Positions 44,601 to 53,714 are shown, counted from the first letter of the stretch. The stretch is DNA of 64,000 nucleotides from JADLHS01 sp964561105 (GCA_964561105.1 CAZLOH010000004.1:1-64000), one strand, 5' to 3'. Numbers and translations are program-made. Notes: generated from the sequence alone by a model not told the origin.

Positions 44601-45954
44601 GAAGGTCGCCGCCCTGAGTCCGCAGTTGATTCATGCAGCCAACAATCCACAGACGCCTCCCGGCGAACGCGCCGCCGCCTTCGCCGCCTTGCGCGACATC
44701 GGAGGGTCGGGCGTCATTGCCGATTTGAAAGCGGTCACGGAAACCGCCGCCTCCCCGGCCATCCAGCGCGAGGCCGTGACCACGCTGGCGGGACTGGATT
44801 TCACCGCGGCAATGCCGGAAATCCTGGTCACGTTGAAAGCCACCACCAACGAGGCCGAAGCGACGGTGCTCTGGCGGAATCTGCTGGGAATTCGCCACGC
44901 CGGCGAGCAACTGGCGAAGGCGTTGCCAGGCTCGGGGTTGCCGGCCGCCACCGCCCGCGCCGGTTTGCAGGTGGCGCGTTCGGGCAATCAAAATGCGATG
45001 CTCGTGCCCGTCCTCATGCCGCTCGCCGGACTGGCGCTGCCAACGCAACCCATGACGCCCGCTGAACTTCAGGCCCTGGCGGCGAAGGCGCTCGCCCAGG
45101 GTGACGCGGCGCGGGGAGAACTTGTTTATCGCCGACCCGAACTGGCGTGCATGACCTGTCACGCCATCGGCGGTGTGGGTGGCAAGGTCGGCCCCGACCT
45201 GACGAGCATTGGCGCGAGCGCGCCGGCGGATTACCTCGTCGAGTCGTTGTTTTATCCAAACGCCAAGATCAAGGAAGGATTCAACTCCGTGGACATCACC
45301 ACCAAGGACGATCAGGAATTCAGCGGCATCGTCGTCCGCGAATCCGACAATGAAGTCGTCCTGCGCAACGCAGCCAATCAGGAGGTCTCCATCGCCAAGC
45401 GCAACATCGCCAACCGGGTCACGGGCGGTTCGTTGATGCCCGGCGGTTTGCCGGAGGCGTTGCTGCCCGAGGAGCGGCTCGACTTGATCAAGTTCCTCTC
45501 GCAGTTGGGCCGGCCCGGCGAGTACGACGCGGCCCAGGGTGGCGCGGCCCGGTTCTGGCGGCTTTACAAAGTTACGTCGGAAAACGAGCACCTCGGCAGC
45601 GAGCACGTGATCCGGGGTGACCTCAGCTTGAAAGATTGGGTGCCGGTCTTTGCGCTGGTGAATGGCGAGCTGTCAAAGGCCGCCTGCGTCGCAACGCTCC
45701 CGACCTGGAACGACACGACTCGCGGACTGTACGCGGCGACGCAGTTTCAACCGACGAAAGCCGGTCCGGTGACGCTGCAACTGATCGGGAACGTCAAAGG
45801 CGCGTGGTTGAACGGTCAACTCGTGAAGGCCGGGGCGAAATTCACCGTGGAAGCGAAGCCCGGCGTGAACACGTTCGTGGTGCAACTGGACGGATCACAA
45901 CTCCCCGAGGTGTTGAAACTAAGCTCGGGCGACGTTTCGTTCCTGACGAATTAG
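41620..45954 (+). CDS. PVC-type multidomain c-type cytochrome / membrane-bound dehydrogenase
   Basis: About 1444 residues with a signal peptide. Domains in order: SGNH-like head (about 25-250), a propeller dehydrogenase of the PVC type (about 340-700, with VASSEVYPQIEPGQAATDKI and HHNLHTLRWGFDGRMYFNQ), HEAT-like helical repeats (about 720-1140), one haem c site LACMTCHAIGG (Cys and His ligands), and a C-terminal jelly-roll. The PVC haem domain continues with GPDLTSIGASAPADYLVESL and the distal Met segment SLMPGG. In the SGNH head the usual Ser is Thr (GDTFMERE) and the Asp-x-x-His is NGIHLN, so it is probably inactive. A role in periplasmic sugar oxidation is typical but unproven. Confidence 0.88.
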   Translation: MHSNFCRRFILFFCSLLGCLTVTAAPPPAPLELRAGDRVVFLGDTFMEREQYYGWIELMLTTRFPDRDITFRNLGWSADTPAGDSRFGRSLLQAGLEPADEGWKQLVKQLEEAKPTVVFLGYGMASSFDGAAGLAKFKADYERLLATLEKISPGVRLVFVGPIAHDDARAEQHCVTVAEERAHNQELDRYRDTIREIGAARGAWVVALSRLPGSTRTVTTDNGIHLNNEGYRRAALEIEKGLGWKPGAWNAASNRKLVEPLRQAILRKNEWFFYRSRPQNMAYIFGFRKGEQGQNAVEIPKFDAYIAAEEKRIALLRQLKPDVTVPENPRRIGNLNAKHTPQPLPQFEVADGLEVTLWAEDPLLDKPIQINFDPQGRLWVASSEVYPQIEPGQAATDKIVVLEDTRGVGQADRATVFVEGLLVPTGIEPGDGGCYVAQSTELLHFKDTDGDGKSDQRRIVLSGFGTEDTHHNLHTLRWGFDGRMYFNQSIYTRSDLETPHGVVRLKGGGVFRFDPRDEELSILYRGWINSWGHQFDDYGESFLTDGAGGGGINFGLPGASYVTAPKARRILDSVSPGSYPKFASIEIIRSQQFPPDWQHDIITCDFRAHRVVRFKISDQGAGYVTQEMPDVMRSTADSFRPIDVKMGPDGALYVADWSNPIIQHGEVDFRDPRRDKEHGRIWRITAKGRPALARVNFTQLKNPALLDKLVSPNYYEVESARRVLTERGVGKVRKDLNAWTKKQTDDQARLRALWMYQTFNLPQPELLNRLLAAHDANIRAAATRVLGEWSAPDQPKPGLSVNAALAQLSRLVTDANPRVRLEAVRALGKLNSAAAADLAFKALDQPMDRFLDYALWLTINELAEPWLAELKSGKWNVASHEAQLEFGLKAIDPALTRDVLNQILGDQPLPRDGSGPRIELIGAAGGAQQQRILFEQAVTGGFDEPALVRALHTLATAARLRNVKPDGDLARLAPLLTATNESVRSAAIQLAGVWKVAALSPQLIHAANNPQTPPGERAAAFAALRDIGGSGVIADLKAVTETAASPAIQREAVTTLAGLDFTAAMPEILVTLKATTNEAEATVLWRNLLGIRHAGEQLAKALPGSGLPAATARAGLQVARSGNQNAMLVPVLMPLAGLALPTQPMTPAELQALAAKALAQGDAARGELVYRRPELACMTCHAIGGVGGKVGPDLTSIGASAPADYLVESLFYPNAKIKEGFNSVDITTKDDQEFSGIVVRESDNEVVLRNAANQEVSIAKRNIANRVTGGSLMPGGLPEALLPEERLDLIKFLSQLGRPGEYDAAQGGAARFWRLYKVTSENEHLGSEHVIRGDLSLKDWVPVFALVNGELSKAACVATLPTWNDTTRGLYAATQFQPTKAGPVTLQLIGNVKGAWLNGQLVKAGAKFTVEAKPGVNTFVVQLDGSQLPEVLKLSSGDVSFLTN

Positions 45955-45998
45955 CTGGGTCGAAGTCGGCGCGCCAACGTCGTTTAGTTTGCGGTAGC

Positions 45999-46140
45999 AG
46001 TTCTCGCGCTGCGAGAACTCCGCCCGCGCAGAGCAGGCGGCGGGCGGCGGCGAGGGGAGCAAAGCAGCACACCGCTGAACGCGGCGCTGGTTTTCGCAGC
46101 GCGAAAACCACTACCACGCACGCGCTGGTTTTTGCCGCGC
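45999..46140. repeat. hairpin-rich repeat, family E copy 2 (reverse orientation)
   Basis: It contains AGTTCTCGC / GCGAGAACT with a GCT loop (45999-46019), CCGCCCGCGCAGAGC, then GGTTTTCGC / GCGAAAACC with an AGC loop (46089-46109) and a decayed third hairpin near 46131. The order is the reverse of the copy at 9579-9713. Base changes between the hairpins occur on both arms, so pairing is kept. It fills the spacer before the amidohydrolase gene. Confidence 0.7.
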
Positions 46141-46255
46141 GAAAGTTGCTGCCACTCGGGTCCTGCCAGCTTTGGGGAGCCACCAAAATGCGCCCCGCCT
46201 CCCGCCTCGATTATCCCGCTCGCCCTTTCGCGCCCGAGGTGATATTCCATTGGGA

Positions 46256-47848
46256 ATGGCAATCCGAATCCTTCTGTTGCTGGCGATGTTGTCGCCGTTG
46301 GGTGTTTCTGCCCAGTCCAATCGTTACGACCTCATCATCCGCCACGGCCGCGTGGTGGACGGCACGGGCAATCCCACCTTCTTCGCGGACGTGGCGGTCA
46401 AGGACGGGCACATTGCCGCGATTGGTCGCGTGACCGGCACCGCGCCCAAGGAAATTGATGCCACAGGCATGATCGTCGCCCCGGGCTTCATTGACGTCCA
46501 CACACACGCGGATGAATTGGGTGATCCCAAGCCCGCAGCCTGGCAACAACGCGCGGAGAATTTTCTGCGCATGGGTGTCACGACGGTGGTGGTCGGCAAC
46601 TGCGGTGATTCGGCGCTGGACGTCGGCAAGTTCTTCCAAGACGTGAAAGCCCACGGAGTTTCGATCAACGTCACCACGCTCATCGGCCACAATACGGTTC
46701 GGGAAAAGGCCATGGGCGGAGACTTCGACCGTCCGCCCACGCCCGAGGAGTTGGCCAAAATGAAATCGCTCGTGGAACAGGCGATGAAGGACGGCGCGGT
46801 CGGTTTGTCCACCGGATTGATCTACCTGCCGGGGGTCTTCTCGAAACCGGACGAAGTCGTCGCCCTGGCCCAGATCATCGCTCCGTACGACGGCATCTAC
46901 GCCAGCCACATGCGGCACGAGAACACGCACATCTACGAGGCGCTGGACGAAGTTTGTCGCGTGGCGCGCGAGGCGAAGGTGCGGGCGGAGGTTTCGCACA
47001 TCAAACTCTCCGGCGAAAAGGCGTGGGGTCAGGCGACCCAGGTCCTGGCCTACCTCGAAAAGGCCCGGGCAGAAGGACTGGACATCACGCAGGACCAATA
47101 CGCCTACACCGCTTCGAGTACCACGATGCGCCAATTGATCCCGGACGAGGCGTTCGACGGTGGCAACCGGAAGTTTCTCGACATGCTCGCTGACCCAGTG
47201 GGGAAGGCGAAACTGGTTTCGTTGATGAAGGAACACATCAAAGCGCGCGGCCGCACCGACTACGCGTACGCGGTCATCGCCTCCTACAAACACGATCCGA
47301 CGCTGAACGGGCTGAACATCGTCGAGGCGGCGAGGAAAGCGCGCGGCGCGGATTCACTGGGCGACCAGATTGAACTGATTCTCGACCTGCAAAAGAACGG
47401 CGGCGCGGCCGGCGTCTTTCACGGGATGAGCGAGGATGACTTGCAGGCTTTTATGCGTTGCCCCAACACGATGGTCGCCAGTGACAGCGGCCTGCGCGAG
47501 TTCGGCAAGGATGTGCCGCACCCGCGCGGCTACGGCAACAACGCCCGGGTGCTGGGCCATTACGTGCGCGAGTTGAAAGTGCTGCGGTTGGAGGACGCGG
47601 TTCGCAAGATGAGCAGCCTGCCCGCGAACACCTTTCGCCTGAAACAGCGCGGGCAACTGCGCGACGGAAACTGGGCGGACATCGTGGTGTTTGATCCGGA
47701 GCGGGTCAACTCACCGGCGACGTACCGGTCGCCGCATCAGTATGCGGTGGGCATTCCCTACGTGCTGGTGAACGGAGTCATGGTCATTCAGGAGGGCAAA
47801 CACACCGGCGCGACTCCGGGACTGGGCTTGCGGCACGAGGTCAATTGA
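46256..47848 (+). CDS. exported D-aminoacylase-type amidohydrolase
   Basis: A 530-residue metal-dependent amidohydrolase of the N-acyl-D-amino-acid deacylase group. The start at 46256 gives a signal peptide (MAIRILLLLAMLSPLGVSA); the upstream open frame lies in the repeat. Metal and catalytic residues are visible in order: GFIDVHTHADE (His-x-His), VVGNCGDS (Cys), ASHMRHEN (His), EVSHIKLSG (His) and MVASDSG (Asp). The C-terminal barrel-flanking sheet is complete (GNWADIVVFDPERV). It may release amino acids from N-acylated D-residues or peptidoglycan fragments. It leads a plus-strand group with an M3 peptidase and a thioesterase. Confidence 0.87.
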   Translation: MAIRILLLLAMLSPLGVSAQSNRYDLIIRHGRVVDGTGNPTFFADVAVKDGHIAAIGRVTGTAPKEIDATGMIVAPGFIDVHTHADELGDPKPAAWQQRAENFLRMGVTTVVVGNCGDSALDVGKFFQDVKAHGVSINVTTLIGHNTVREKAMGGDFDRPPTPEELAKMKSLVEQAMKDGAVGLSTGLIYLPGVFSKPDEVVALAQIIAPYDGIYASHMRHENTHIYEALDEVCRVAREAKVRAEVSHIKLSGEKAWGQATQVLAYLEKARAEGLDITQDQYAYTASSTTMRQLIPDEAFDGGNRKFLDMLADPVGKAKLVSLMKEHIKARGRTDYAYAVIASYKHDPTLNGLNIVEAARKARGADSLGDQIELILDLQKNGGAAGVFHGMSEDDLQAFMRCPNTMVASDSGLREFGKDVPHPRGYGNNARVLGHYVRELKVLRLEDAVRKMSSLPANTFRLKQRGQLRDGNWADIVVFDPERVNSPATYRSPHQYAVGIPYVLVNGVMVIQEGKHTGATPGLGLRHEVN

Positions 47849-47955
47849 CCAGCGGCCGTTGAAGAGGCTCGACGTTCGCGCATCATCGGTGACGCGCGCG
47901 AGCGCGGCGGCAAATCCACTTGAAGCTCCGGCTTCCCGTCGCTAATGTGCGCGGC

Positions 47956-50091
47956 ATGTTGAAGCCCTCACTTTGCCTGTTGGCTCTGATAATCATGGCG
48001 ACCTCCTGCTCCCCCCACTCGGACTCAGATAAACCTCGCTCCTCTTCCGCGGCGCTCAAAACCGTCGCGGATTTCCAGCAGGCGGGAAACAAATTCAAAA
48101 ATGTTCTGCGGCTGCCGCAGTTTGAAACCACGCCGGATGCCATCAAGATGACGGCGGACCAGACGATGGCGGCGGCGGATGCGGGCTTCGACAAGATTGG
48201 GCGGTTGCCGACCGACCAGGTGCGGTTCACCAACACCGTCGGGGCGCTGGATGACATTGGTTTTCAAATCGCCGGCACGATGAACCGGCTTTATCTGATC
48301 AAGGAAACCAGCACCAACGCCGCCGTGCGCGAGGCGGCTACGGAAGCGGTGAAGCGCCTGGAGGAATGGACGGTGGGACTGGATTACCGGGAGGATGTGT
48401 ATCGGGCGGTGAAGGCGTATGCGAACACCCAGCCCCACTTGACCGGAGAGGACGCGCGGTTGCTGGAGTATGCGATGCGCGATTATCGCCGGGCCGGCCT
48501 GGCCTTGCCCAAGGCGGAACGTGACGAGGTGGAACGGCTGCGCAAGGAACTCACGGCGGTCAGCACGGATTTCGAGAGCAACATCAATCGAGCGCGGAAG
48601 TCGCTCACGTTCACGAAAGCCGAGCTGGCCGGCGCGCCGGACTCGTTGTTGAACGCGCCCGGGGTGAAAACGGGCGACGACGAATTCACCCTTCAGGTGA
48701 ACGTGACCTGGCAATATCTCGCCGCGCTGGAGCACGTGAAGCGCGAGGACGTGCGCCGGCGGGTCCAGACCGAGCGCGACCGGCTGGCCATGGCGGAGAA
48801 CGGGCCGCTCGTGGGCAAGCTGCTGGCGTTGCGCTACGAAATCGCCACCCGGCTGGGCTACGCGAACTGGGCCGATTACCAGTTGGAAGTGAAGATGGCG
48901 AAGAACGCGGCCACCGCGATGGCCTTTGAGGAGAAGCTGCGCGATGGCCTGCAACCCAAGTTCGACGCGGAGCTGGCGGAGTTTCGTCAGCTTAAAGCGG
49001 CGGAGACCGGCGACGCGAACGCGCAGATTCGACTCTGGGACTGGCGCTATTACGCCGATCAACTCCGGAAGAAAAAATACAACGTGGACAGCGAGGCGTT
49101 GCGGAAGTATTTCCCCATGCAAGCCGTGCTGGACGGCATGTTCCAGATCTACCAACGCATCTTTGGCGTGCAGTACGTGCGGCTTGATCCGCCGTACAAG
49201 TGGGTGGGCGATCTGCAACTCTGGGGCGTGACGGATGCGAAGACGGGCGAGCCGCTGGGCTTTTTCTATCTCGACCTGTATCCACGCGACGGGAAGTACA
49301 ATCACTTCGCCATGTTTCCCATCATTGACGGCAAGCGCCTGGCGGACGGCCAATACCAACGCCCGGTGGTATCGCTCGTGTGCAATTTCACGCCGGGGAC
49401 GGACGGCGCGCCGCCGCTGCTGGATCACGACTCCGTGGAGACGCTGTTCCACGAGTTCGGTCACGCCATGCACGCGATCCTGACGCGAGCCAATTTCGAA
49501 CGCTTCTCCGGCACGAGCGTCCCGGGCGATTTTGTGGAGGCCCCGTCCCAAATGTTGGAAAACTGGGCGTGGGACAAGCAGGTGCTCGATAGCTTCGCGG
49601 CGGACTATCGGGATCCATCAAAGAAGATCCCACCGGAAATCCTCAATCAGTTGAAGGCCGCAAAGTACGCCACCTACGGCTGTTATTATCGCCGGCAACT
49701 TTCCTTCGGATTGATGGACCTGGTGCTGCACACCCAGATCACGGACCAGAACACGGCCGACGCGATTCCGCTGTCGAACAAGGTGCTGGGGGAAACCTTC
49801 CTGCCCGAGCCGGAGGGAACGGCCATGATCACGTATCTCGGACACTTCGTCGGTTACGACGCGGGCTATTATGGCTACGCCTGGGCGGATGCGATTGCAG
49901 CGGACATGGCCACGGTGTTCAAGCAGTCGCCGGGCGGATTTCTGGACGTGGCGGCGGGGCGACGCCTGCGCACGGAGATTTATTCCCAGGGCAATTCGCG
50001 CGACGTGAACGTGAGCATCGAGAAGTTTCTGGGCCGGCCGCGTTCGCTCGAGCCATTCTTGAAGGAAATTGGCGCGCAGCCCGCGAAATGA
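47956..50091 (+). CDS. lipoprotein M3-family zinc oligopeptidase
   Basis: About 711 residues. The start at 47956 gives a lipoprotein signal (lipobox MATSC, Cys18); the frame is open 12 codons further upstream. It is a thimet/oligopeptidase F-like enzyme that cleaves short peptides. The active site is LFHEFGHAMHAIL at about residue 499 (His, Glu, His), with the downstream Glu in TSVPGDFVEAPSQMLENWAW. The C-terminal half keeps the family's SFGLMDLVLHTQ and GYDAGYYGYAWADAIAADM. Its stop overlaps the next gene's start (ATGA). The lipid anchor suggests periplasmic or surface peptide breakdown. Confidence 0.9.
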   Translation: MLKPSLCLLALIIMATSCSPHSDSDKPRSSSAALKTVADFQQAGNKFKNVLRLPQFETTPDAIKMTADQTMAAADAGFDKIGRLPTDQVRFTNTVGALDDIGFQIAGTMNRLYLIKETSTNAAVREAATEAVKRLEEWTVGLDYREDVYRAVKAYANTQPHLTGEDARLLEYAMRDYRRAGLALPKAERDEVERLRKELTAVSTDFESNINRARKSLTFTKAELAGAPDSLLNAPGVKTGDDEFTLQVNVTWQYLAALEHVKREDVRRRVQTERDRLAMAENGPLVGKLLALRYEIATRLGYANWADYQLEVKMAKNAATAMAFEEKLRDGLQPKFDAELAEFRQLKAAETGDANAQIRLWDWRYYADQLRKKKYNVDSEALRKYFPMQAVLDGMFQIYQRIFGVQYVRLDPPYKWVGDLQLWGVTDAKTGEPLGFFYLDLYPRDGKYNHFAMFPIIDGKRLADGQYQRPVVSLVCNFTPGTDGAPPLLDHDSVETLFHEFGHAMHAILTRANFERFSGTSVPGDFVEAPSQMLENWAWDKQVLDSFAADYRDPSKKIPPEILNQLKAAKYATYGCYYRRQLSFGLMDLVLHTQITDQNTADAIPLSNKVLGETFLPEPEGTAMITYLGHFVGYDAGYYGYAWADAIAADMATVFKQSPGGFLDVAAGRRLRTEIYSQGNSRDVNVSIEKFLGRPRSLEPFLKEIGAQPAK

Positions 50092-50588
50092 AGGCGCTGC
50101 CGCACACCCGCTCCTGCTTCGTTTGTGGCGAGGCGAACCCGACCGGGCTGAAACTGCGCTTCGAGACGGACGGACGAATCGTGCGGGCGCGCTTCGTTCC
50201 CCGGATCGAGCACGTTGGCTTTCACAGCGTGGTGCATGGCGGCATTACGGCCACGGTGCTGGATGAAATCATGGTCTGGGCCTGTGCCGTGCCAACGAGG
50301 CGGTTCGCCTATTGCGCGGAACTCAACGTGCGTTATCTGCTTCCGCTGTCACCCAATCAGGAGGTCGTCTTGACCGGCGAACTGGTGACGAATCGCAAAG
50401 GACGGATTTTCGATGCGAAGGCCTGGATCGAAAATGGCGCGGGAAAAATTCTCGCGGCCGCAACCGGCAAATACCTGCCCATCGCGGGGAGTGACGCCGC
50501 AAAGATGGCCGCGGATTTCGTGGGAGACGCGAGTTGGCTCCAAGCTCCGCCGGATGCGGCCGCGTTGGGAAACCGCAATCTTACCTGA
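50088..50588 (+). CDS. PaaI-type hotdog thioesterase
   Basis: A 166-residue hotdog-fold protein. N-terminal CFVCGEANPTGLKLRF is the usual opening of this subgroup, and HSVVHGGITATVLDEIMVWA carries the family's HGG and catalytic acidic residue. The rest is beta-rich, ending in a variable tail. The substrate is probably an acyl-CoA but cannot be assigned. It is translationally coupled to the M3 peptidase, and its stop overlaps the convergent tolC-family stop by 8 bp. Confidence 0.85.
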   Translation: MKALPHTRSCFVCGEANPTGLKLRFETDGRIVRARFVPRIEHVGFHSVVHGGITATVLDEIMVWACAVPTRRFAYCAELNVRYLLPLSPNQEVVLTGELVTNRKGRIFDAKAWIENGAGKILAAATGKYLPIAGSDAAKMAADFVGDASWLQAPPDAAALGNRNLT

Positions 50589-52095
50589 CCTCCAACTCGA
50601 TGTTGCGGCGCTCCAAGGTAGTGCCTTCGTTCTGAGCGAGCCGCGCCAGATTGATATTGTAATCCGCAAGCGCCCGGATCTCAGCCGAGCGCGCGGTGGT
50701 GAGATTGCTCTGGAGTTGCAGCACCACAAAGCTCGTGCTCTTGCCCTTCTCGAGTTTGGTCTGCTCCGCCTTTAGCGCATCCTCGGCGTACACCGCGGCC
50801 TGACGGGTGGCTTCGACCCGTTCCAGGCTGGAGCGGGCGTTGGCCATGGAATTTTCAATCAGGATCAGGGCGCTCTGCTCCAGTTGCTTTAGTTGCAACT
50901 GCAATTGCTCCTTCGTGACCTTGGCCGACTTGAAACTGTTGCGCGCCCCGGTATTGGCCAGCGGCACGGTGACGGCGACGCCGTAGGAATAGTAGGGGTT
51001 GTTCAGGCTGCCGATCTGGTCCAGGGCGCCGTTGAACTCGACTCCGGACCCGGTGTAGCCGTAACTGCCCACCAGGTCCAGTTGCGGATACAATTGGTTC
51101 TTCGAATAGCTCACGACTTTGGTCTGTTGTTCCACGCTGATTCGGGCCTGCAACAGATCGGGCCGTTCGGCCATGCCCTTGCGCCAGCTATCCTGGAGAT
51201 TCAAGGTTTGTGGCAGCGCCAGCAATTTCTCCGACGGCACCACCCGGACGTCCATCCATTCGTTGTAATTGTCGCTCAACAAATTTTTCAGCACCCGCTC
51301 CGCTGTATCGCGACTGGCGCGGGCATCAAGCAGGTCCGCCCGGTTGGCGGCGGCCTGGGACTCCGCCTGTTTCTCATCCAACGGCGCCAACGCGCCCACT
51401 TCCACCCGGCGCTTGTTTTCCGCGACGAGCCGTTCGGCGAGTTCCAGGGCTTTCTCCTGCACGGTCACATTGTCTTCCGCGTAAATGAGGTTGTAATACG
51501 CCGCCTCCACATCCGTCACGGTGTTGATCACCCGGCTGCGCAGGCCCAGTTCGGAAATTTTCAGATTCTTCTTGTTGAGGAAAATCTGGAGACGCGTGTT
51601 ATCAATCCAGAAATTTTTCAACAACGGCTGGCGCATGGTGAAGATGCCGGCGTTGCCGCTGGTGGTCTCAAAAGGCACGCCGGGCAGTGGGACGCCGCCA
51701 GGGCCGACGGGCAGGTAATCGCCCCAGCGATCTGACAGATTCACGCCCAGGCCGTAGCTCAGTCCCCAAGGCAGCAACCCATTCAGCCCGCCATTGACGC
51801 TGTTCGCCTCGTTCTCGGAGCCGGAATAGGGCAGATTGTTGGAATCCAGCCCGCCCTGAGTCAGGCTGTAATCATGGCGCGCGCCGAAGCTCAAAGTCGG
51901 GTCATAGCTCTCATAAGTGCCGGCCAGGGTGAAGGACTTCAGTTGCGGGTCGAGCCGGTTGATTTGGATGTCCAGGTTGTGCTCCAGGGCAATCCGCGTG
52001 CATTCCTCCAGTGAAAGCGACCGGACGGTTTCAGCCCGCAACGGCAACCCCAGCCCAACCCCGATCAACGCGATGGCAATTCCCTTTAATTTCAT
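50581..52095 (-). CDS. TolC-family outer-membrane efflux protein
   Basis: A 504-residue outer-membrane channel subunit with a signal peptide (MKLKGIAIALIGVGLGLPL; start 52095). Its first mature segment, RSLSLEECTRIALEHNLDIQ, is the classic TolC/OEP opening. Two long helical halves with heptad-like Ala/Glu patterns are visible, including the repeat-typical VTDVEAAYYNLIYAEDNV and MANARSSLERVEATRQAAVY. No inner-membrane pump or periplasmic adaptor gene is next to it. It follows tsaC by 35 bp on the same strand. Confidence 0.88.
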   Translation of the reverse strand: MKLKGIAIALIGVGLGLPLRAETVRSLSLEECTRIALEHNLDIQINRLDPQLKSFTLAGTYESYDPTLSFGARHDYSLTQGGLDSNNLPYSGSENEANSVNGGLNGLLPWGLSYGLGVNLSDRWGDYLPVGPGGVPLPGVPFETTSGNAGIFTMRQPLLKNFWIDNTRLQIFLNKKNLKISELGLRSRVINTVTDVEAAYYNLIYAEDNVTVQEKALELAERLVAENKRRVEVGALAPLDEKQAESQAAANRADLLDARASRDTAERVLKNLLSDNYNEWMDVRVVPSEKLLALPQTLNLQDSWRKGMAERPDLLQARISVEQQTKVVSYSKNQLYPQLDLVGSYGYTGSGVEFNGALDQIGSLNNPYYSYGVAVTVPLANTGARNSFKSAKVTKEQLQLQLKQLEQSALILIENSMANARSSLERVEATRQAAVYAEDALKAEQTKLEKGKSTSFVVLQLQSNLTTARSAEIRALADYNINLARLAQNEGTTLERRNIELEVR

Positions 52096-52130
52096 TCGTT
52101 TGTCCAGCTTGGAGTAATGGTTTGTATTCG

Positions 52131-53135
52131 TCAACCCGCCGCCCGTTTCAGACGGTCGCCAATGGCCCGCCATTCAATCCCCGTTGGCAGTGCCTCCACC
52201 ACGATCAACCCCGCGCCCGCCGCGTCGCACCGGTGTAATTCCGCATACAGCGCCCGCGCGAACGCCTCCGCATCGTGCGGAATCACACTCACCCCGCCCA
52301 AACCATCGTCGGCCGGAATCTGCGTGTGGGCGATGACGTGGATGCGGGACCGCGGCAGGTCGAAGGCCGCAAGTTGCAACCGCAAGTCGTCCGTGCCAGC
52401 CCACGATCGCACCATCAATTTCGCCTGGGGTGAGTAATGCCTGGTCAACTGGCCCGGACTGCGGAGCGCCCCGGGTTTGGACTCCCGGTCTCCCAGTTCG
52501 CCAACAACCGCAACCAGTGATTCATCGTGGATCATGCCGGGCCGCAGCACACGAGGTGGAGTTTCGGTGAGATCAATCACGGTGGATTCGATGCCGACTT
52601 GGGATTGGCCGCCGTCCACGATCAGCGGGAGTTTGTCGCCCAATTGCCGGCGGACGTGCTCCGGGTTGGTGGGAGAAATCTGGTTCGACAAATTCGCACT
52701 CGGCGCCGCCAGCGGAAAGCCACAGTCGCGAATCACCGCCTGCATGAACGGATGACTTGGCCACCGCACGCCAACGGTTGGTCCGCCCGCCGTGACCAGC
52801 TCCGGGATGATTTTCGCCTTCGGCAACACCAGCGTCAGCGGACCGGGCCAGAACGCCCGCGCCAGTTTTGCCGCCGCCGCCGGCCAATGGCTCACGCACT
52901 GTTGCGCCAGCGCGAGGTCCGCGACATGCACAATGACGGGATTGTGGACCGGCCGGCCCTTGATCTCGAAAATCTTCGCGACCGCCTTTGGGTCGAGCGC
53001 ATTGGCGGCGAGACCGTAAACGGTTTCGGTCGGCAACGCGACCACTTCGCCCGCCCGCAACAATTCCGCCGCGCGCCGCGTCGCCGCCGCGAACAGCGCC
53101 GCCGTGTGCGTGGGCAACATTTCCGCCGGGATCAT
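52131..53135 (-). CDS. tsaC: L-threonylcarbamoyladenylate synthase (Sua5 form)
   Basis: Makes threonylcarbamoyl-AMP for the essential t6A37 tRNA modification. The 334 residues comprise the YrdC-like catalytic domain (LRAGEVVALPTETVYGLAAN, KGRPVHNPVIVH, LTLVLPKAKIIPELVTAGG) and, after STVIDLTETPPRVLRPGMI, an extra C-terminal Sua5 domain. The second domain makes it the longer Sua5 type, not the short TsaC type. It marks the last conserved gene before the island that begins at about 53.2 kb. Confidence 0.92.
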   Translation of the reverse strand: MIPAEMLPTHTAALFAAATRRAAELLRAGEVVALPTETVYGLAANALDPKAVAKIFEIKGRPVHNPVIVHVADLALAQQCVSHWPAAAAKLARAFWPGPLTLVLPKAKIIPELVTAGGPTVGVRWPSHPFMQAVIRDCGFPLAAPSANLSNQISPTNPEHVRRQLGDKLPLIVDGGQSQVGIESTVIDLTETPPRVLRPGMIHDESLVAVVGELGDRESKPGALRSPGQLTRHYSPQAKLMVRSWAGTDDLRLQLAAFDLPRSRIHVIAHTQIPADDGLGGVSVIPHDAEAFARALYAELHRCDAAGAGLIVVEALPTGIEWRAIGDRLKRAAG

Positions 53136-53202
53136 GCCGATAAAAGCTCAACGCTTAGATAGACCCCGGAGCGCGCGAATTGTTTCATCCTGCCCGGACT
53201 AT

Positions 53203-53295
53203 TCATAGCGCAACGCATCCGGCGGCCATGCCGCCCCCGAGCAGCAGCGGCACGATGATCCAAGTCAACCAGCCCGACCTCTTGTCGTTTGCCAT
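53203..53295 (-). CDS. possible 30-residue membrane peptide
   Basis: ATG to stop gives MANDKRSG, then a hydrophobic run of about 20 residues (TWIIVPLLLGGGMAAGCVAL). That is the size and shape of a single-helix membrane peptide. AAGG lies directly before the ATG, closer than a normal ribosome binding site. Support is only from composition; it may be chance. Confidence 0.25.
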   Translation of the reverse strand: MANDKRSGWLTWIIVPLLLGGGMAAGCVAL

Positions 53296-53432
53296 ACCTT
53301 GGTGGCATTAGACGCAGAATTTGTCGCATCGTCAAAGTATCTGCGTCTCCGAAATCCCGAACCGCCGGGCCAAAGTGAAACAAGCCACCAACACCCGCCT
53401 CGAAACACCGGAACAATGTCGCGCGAGAAGGA

Positions 53433-53714
53433 TTGTTAACCCGCCATCTTCGTCTTAACCATCGTTCAGACGTAAGCGACGAAGAAAGTGTAAGCCAAGA
53501 AAAGGATGCCGACCTAGCCGCGGCTGAATGGATTTTGGATGGTATTAAGGCGGAGGACAACCCTCGATTCGTCAAGCGACTCATCGGCATGGTTCAGGCG
53601 TTGGTTCTGACAACCGCGTATGGTCTTGACGGAGGAAATCTTGGCGGTAAGCGGCATCCATTTTCTTATGACCGATTGGCTTCCCTGCTCAACTGGAAGC
53701 CTCACAACACCTAA
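53433..53714 (+). CDS. possible hypothetical protein at the island edge
   Basis: A 93-residue frame whose middle, AAAEWILDGIKAEDNP, RFVKRLIGMVQALVLTTAYG and HPFSYDRLASLL, has protein-like amphipathic character. It has no recognised family and no clear ribosome binding site. It lies between tsaC and the first Rhs-linked gene in a spacer (53136-54161) that also holds repeat debris. Confidence 0.3.
   Translation: MLTRHLRLNHRSDVSDEESVSQEKDADLAAAEWILDGIKAEDNPRFVKRLIGMVQALVLTTAYGLDGGNLGGKRHPFSYDRLASLLNWKPHNT

Noticed and set aside
42088..45606. 1172-residue open frame on the minus strand
   Set aside because: Shadow of the PVC cytochrome gene, whose domains and haem motif lie on the plus strand.
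53203..53260. Possible tail of an ABC-transporter permease (a DALRYE-like end in another frame)
   Set aside because: Only six residues fit, with no upstream permease sequence in that frame.
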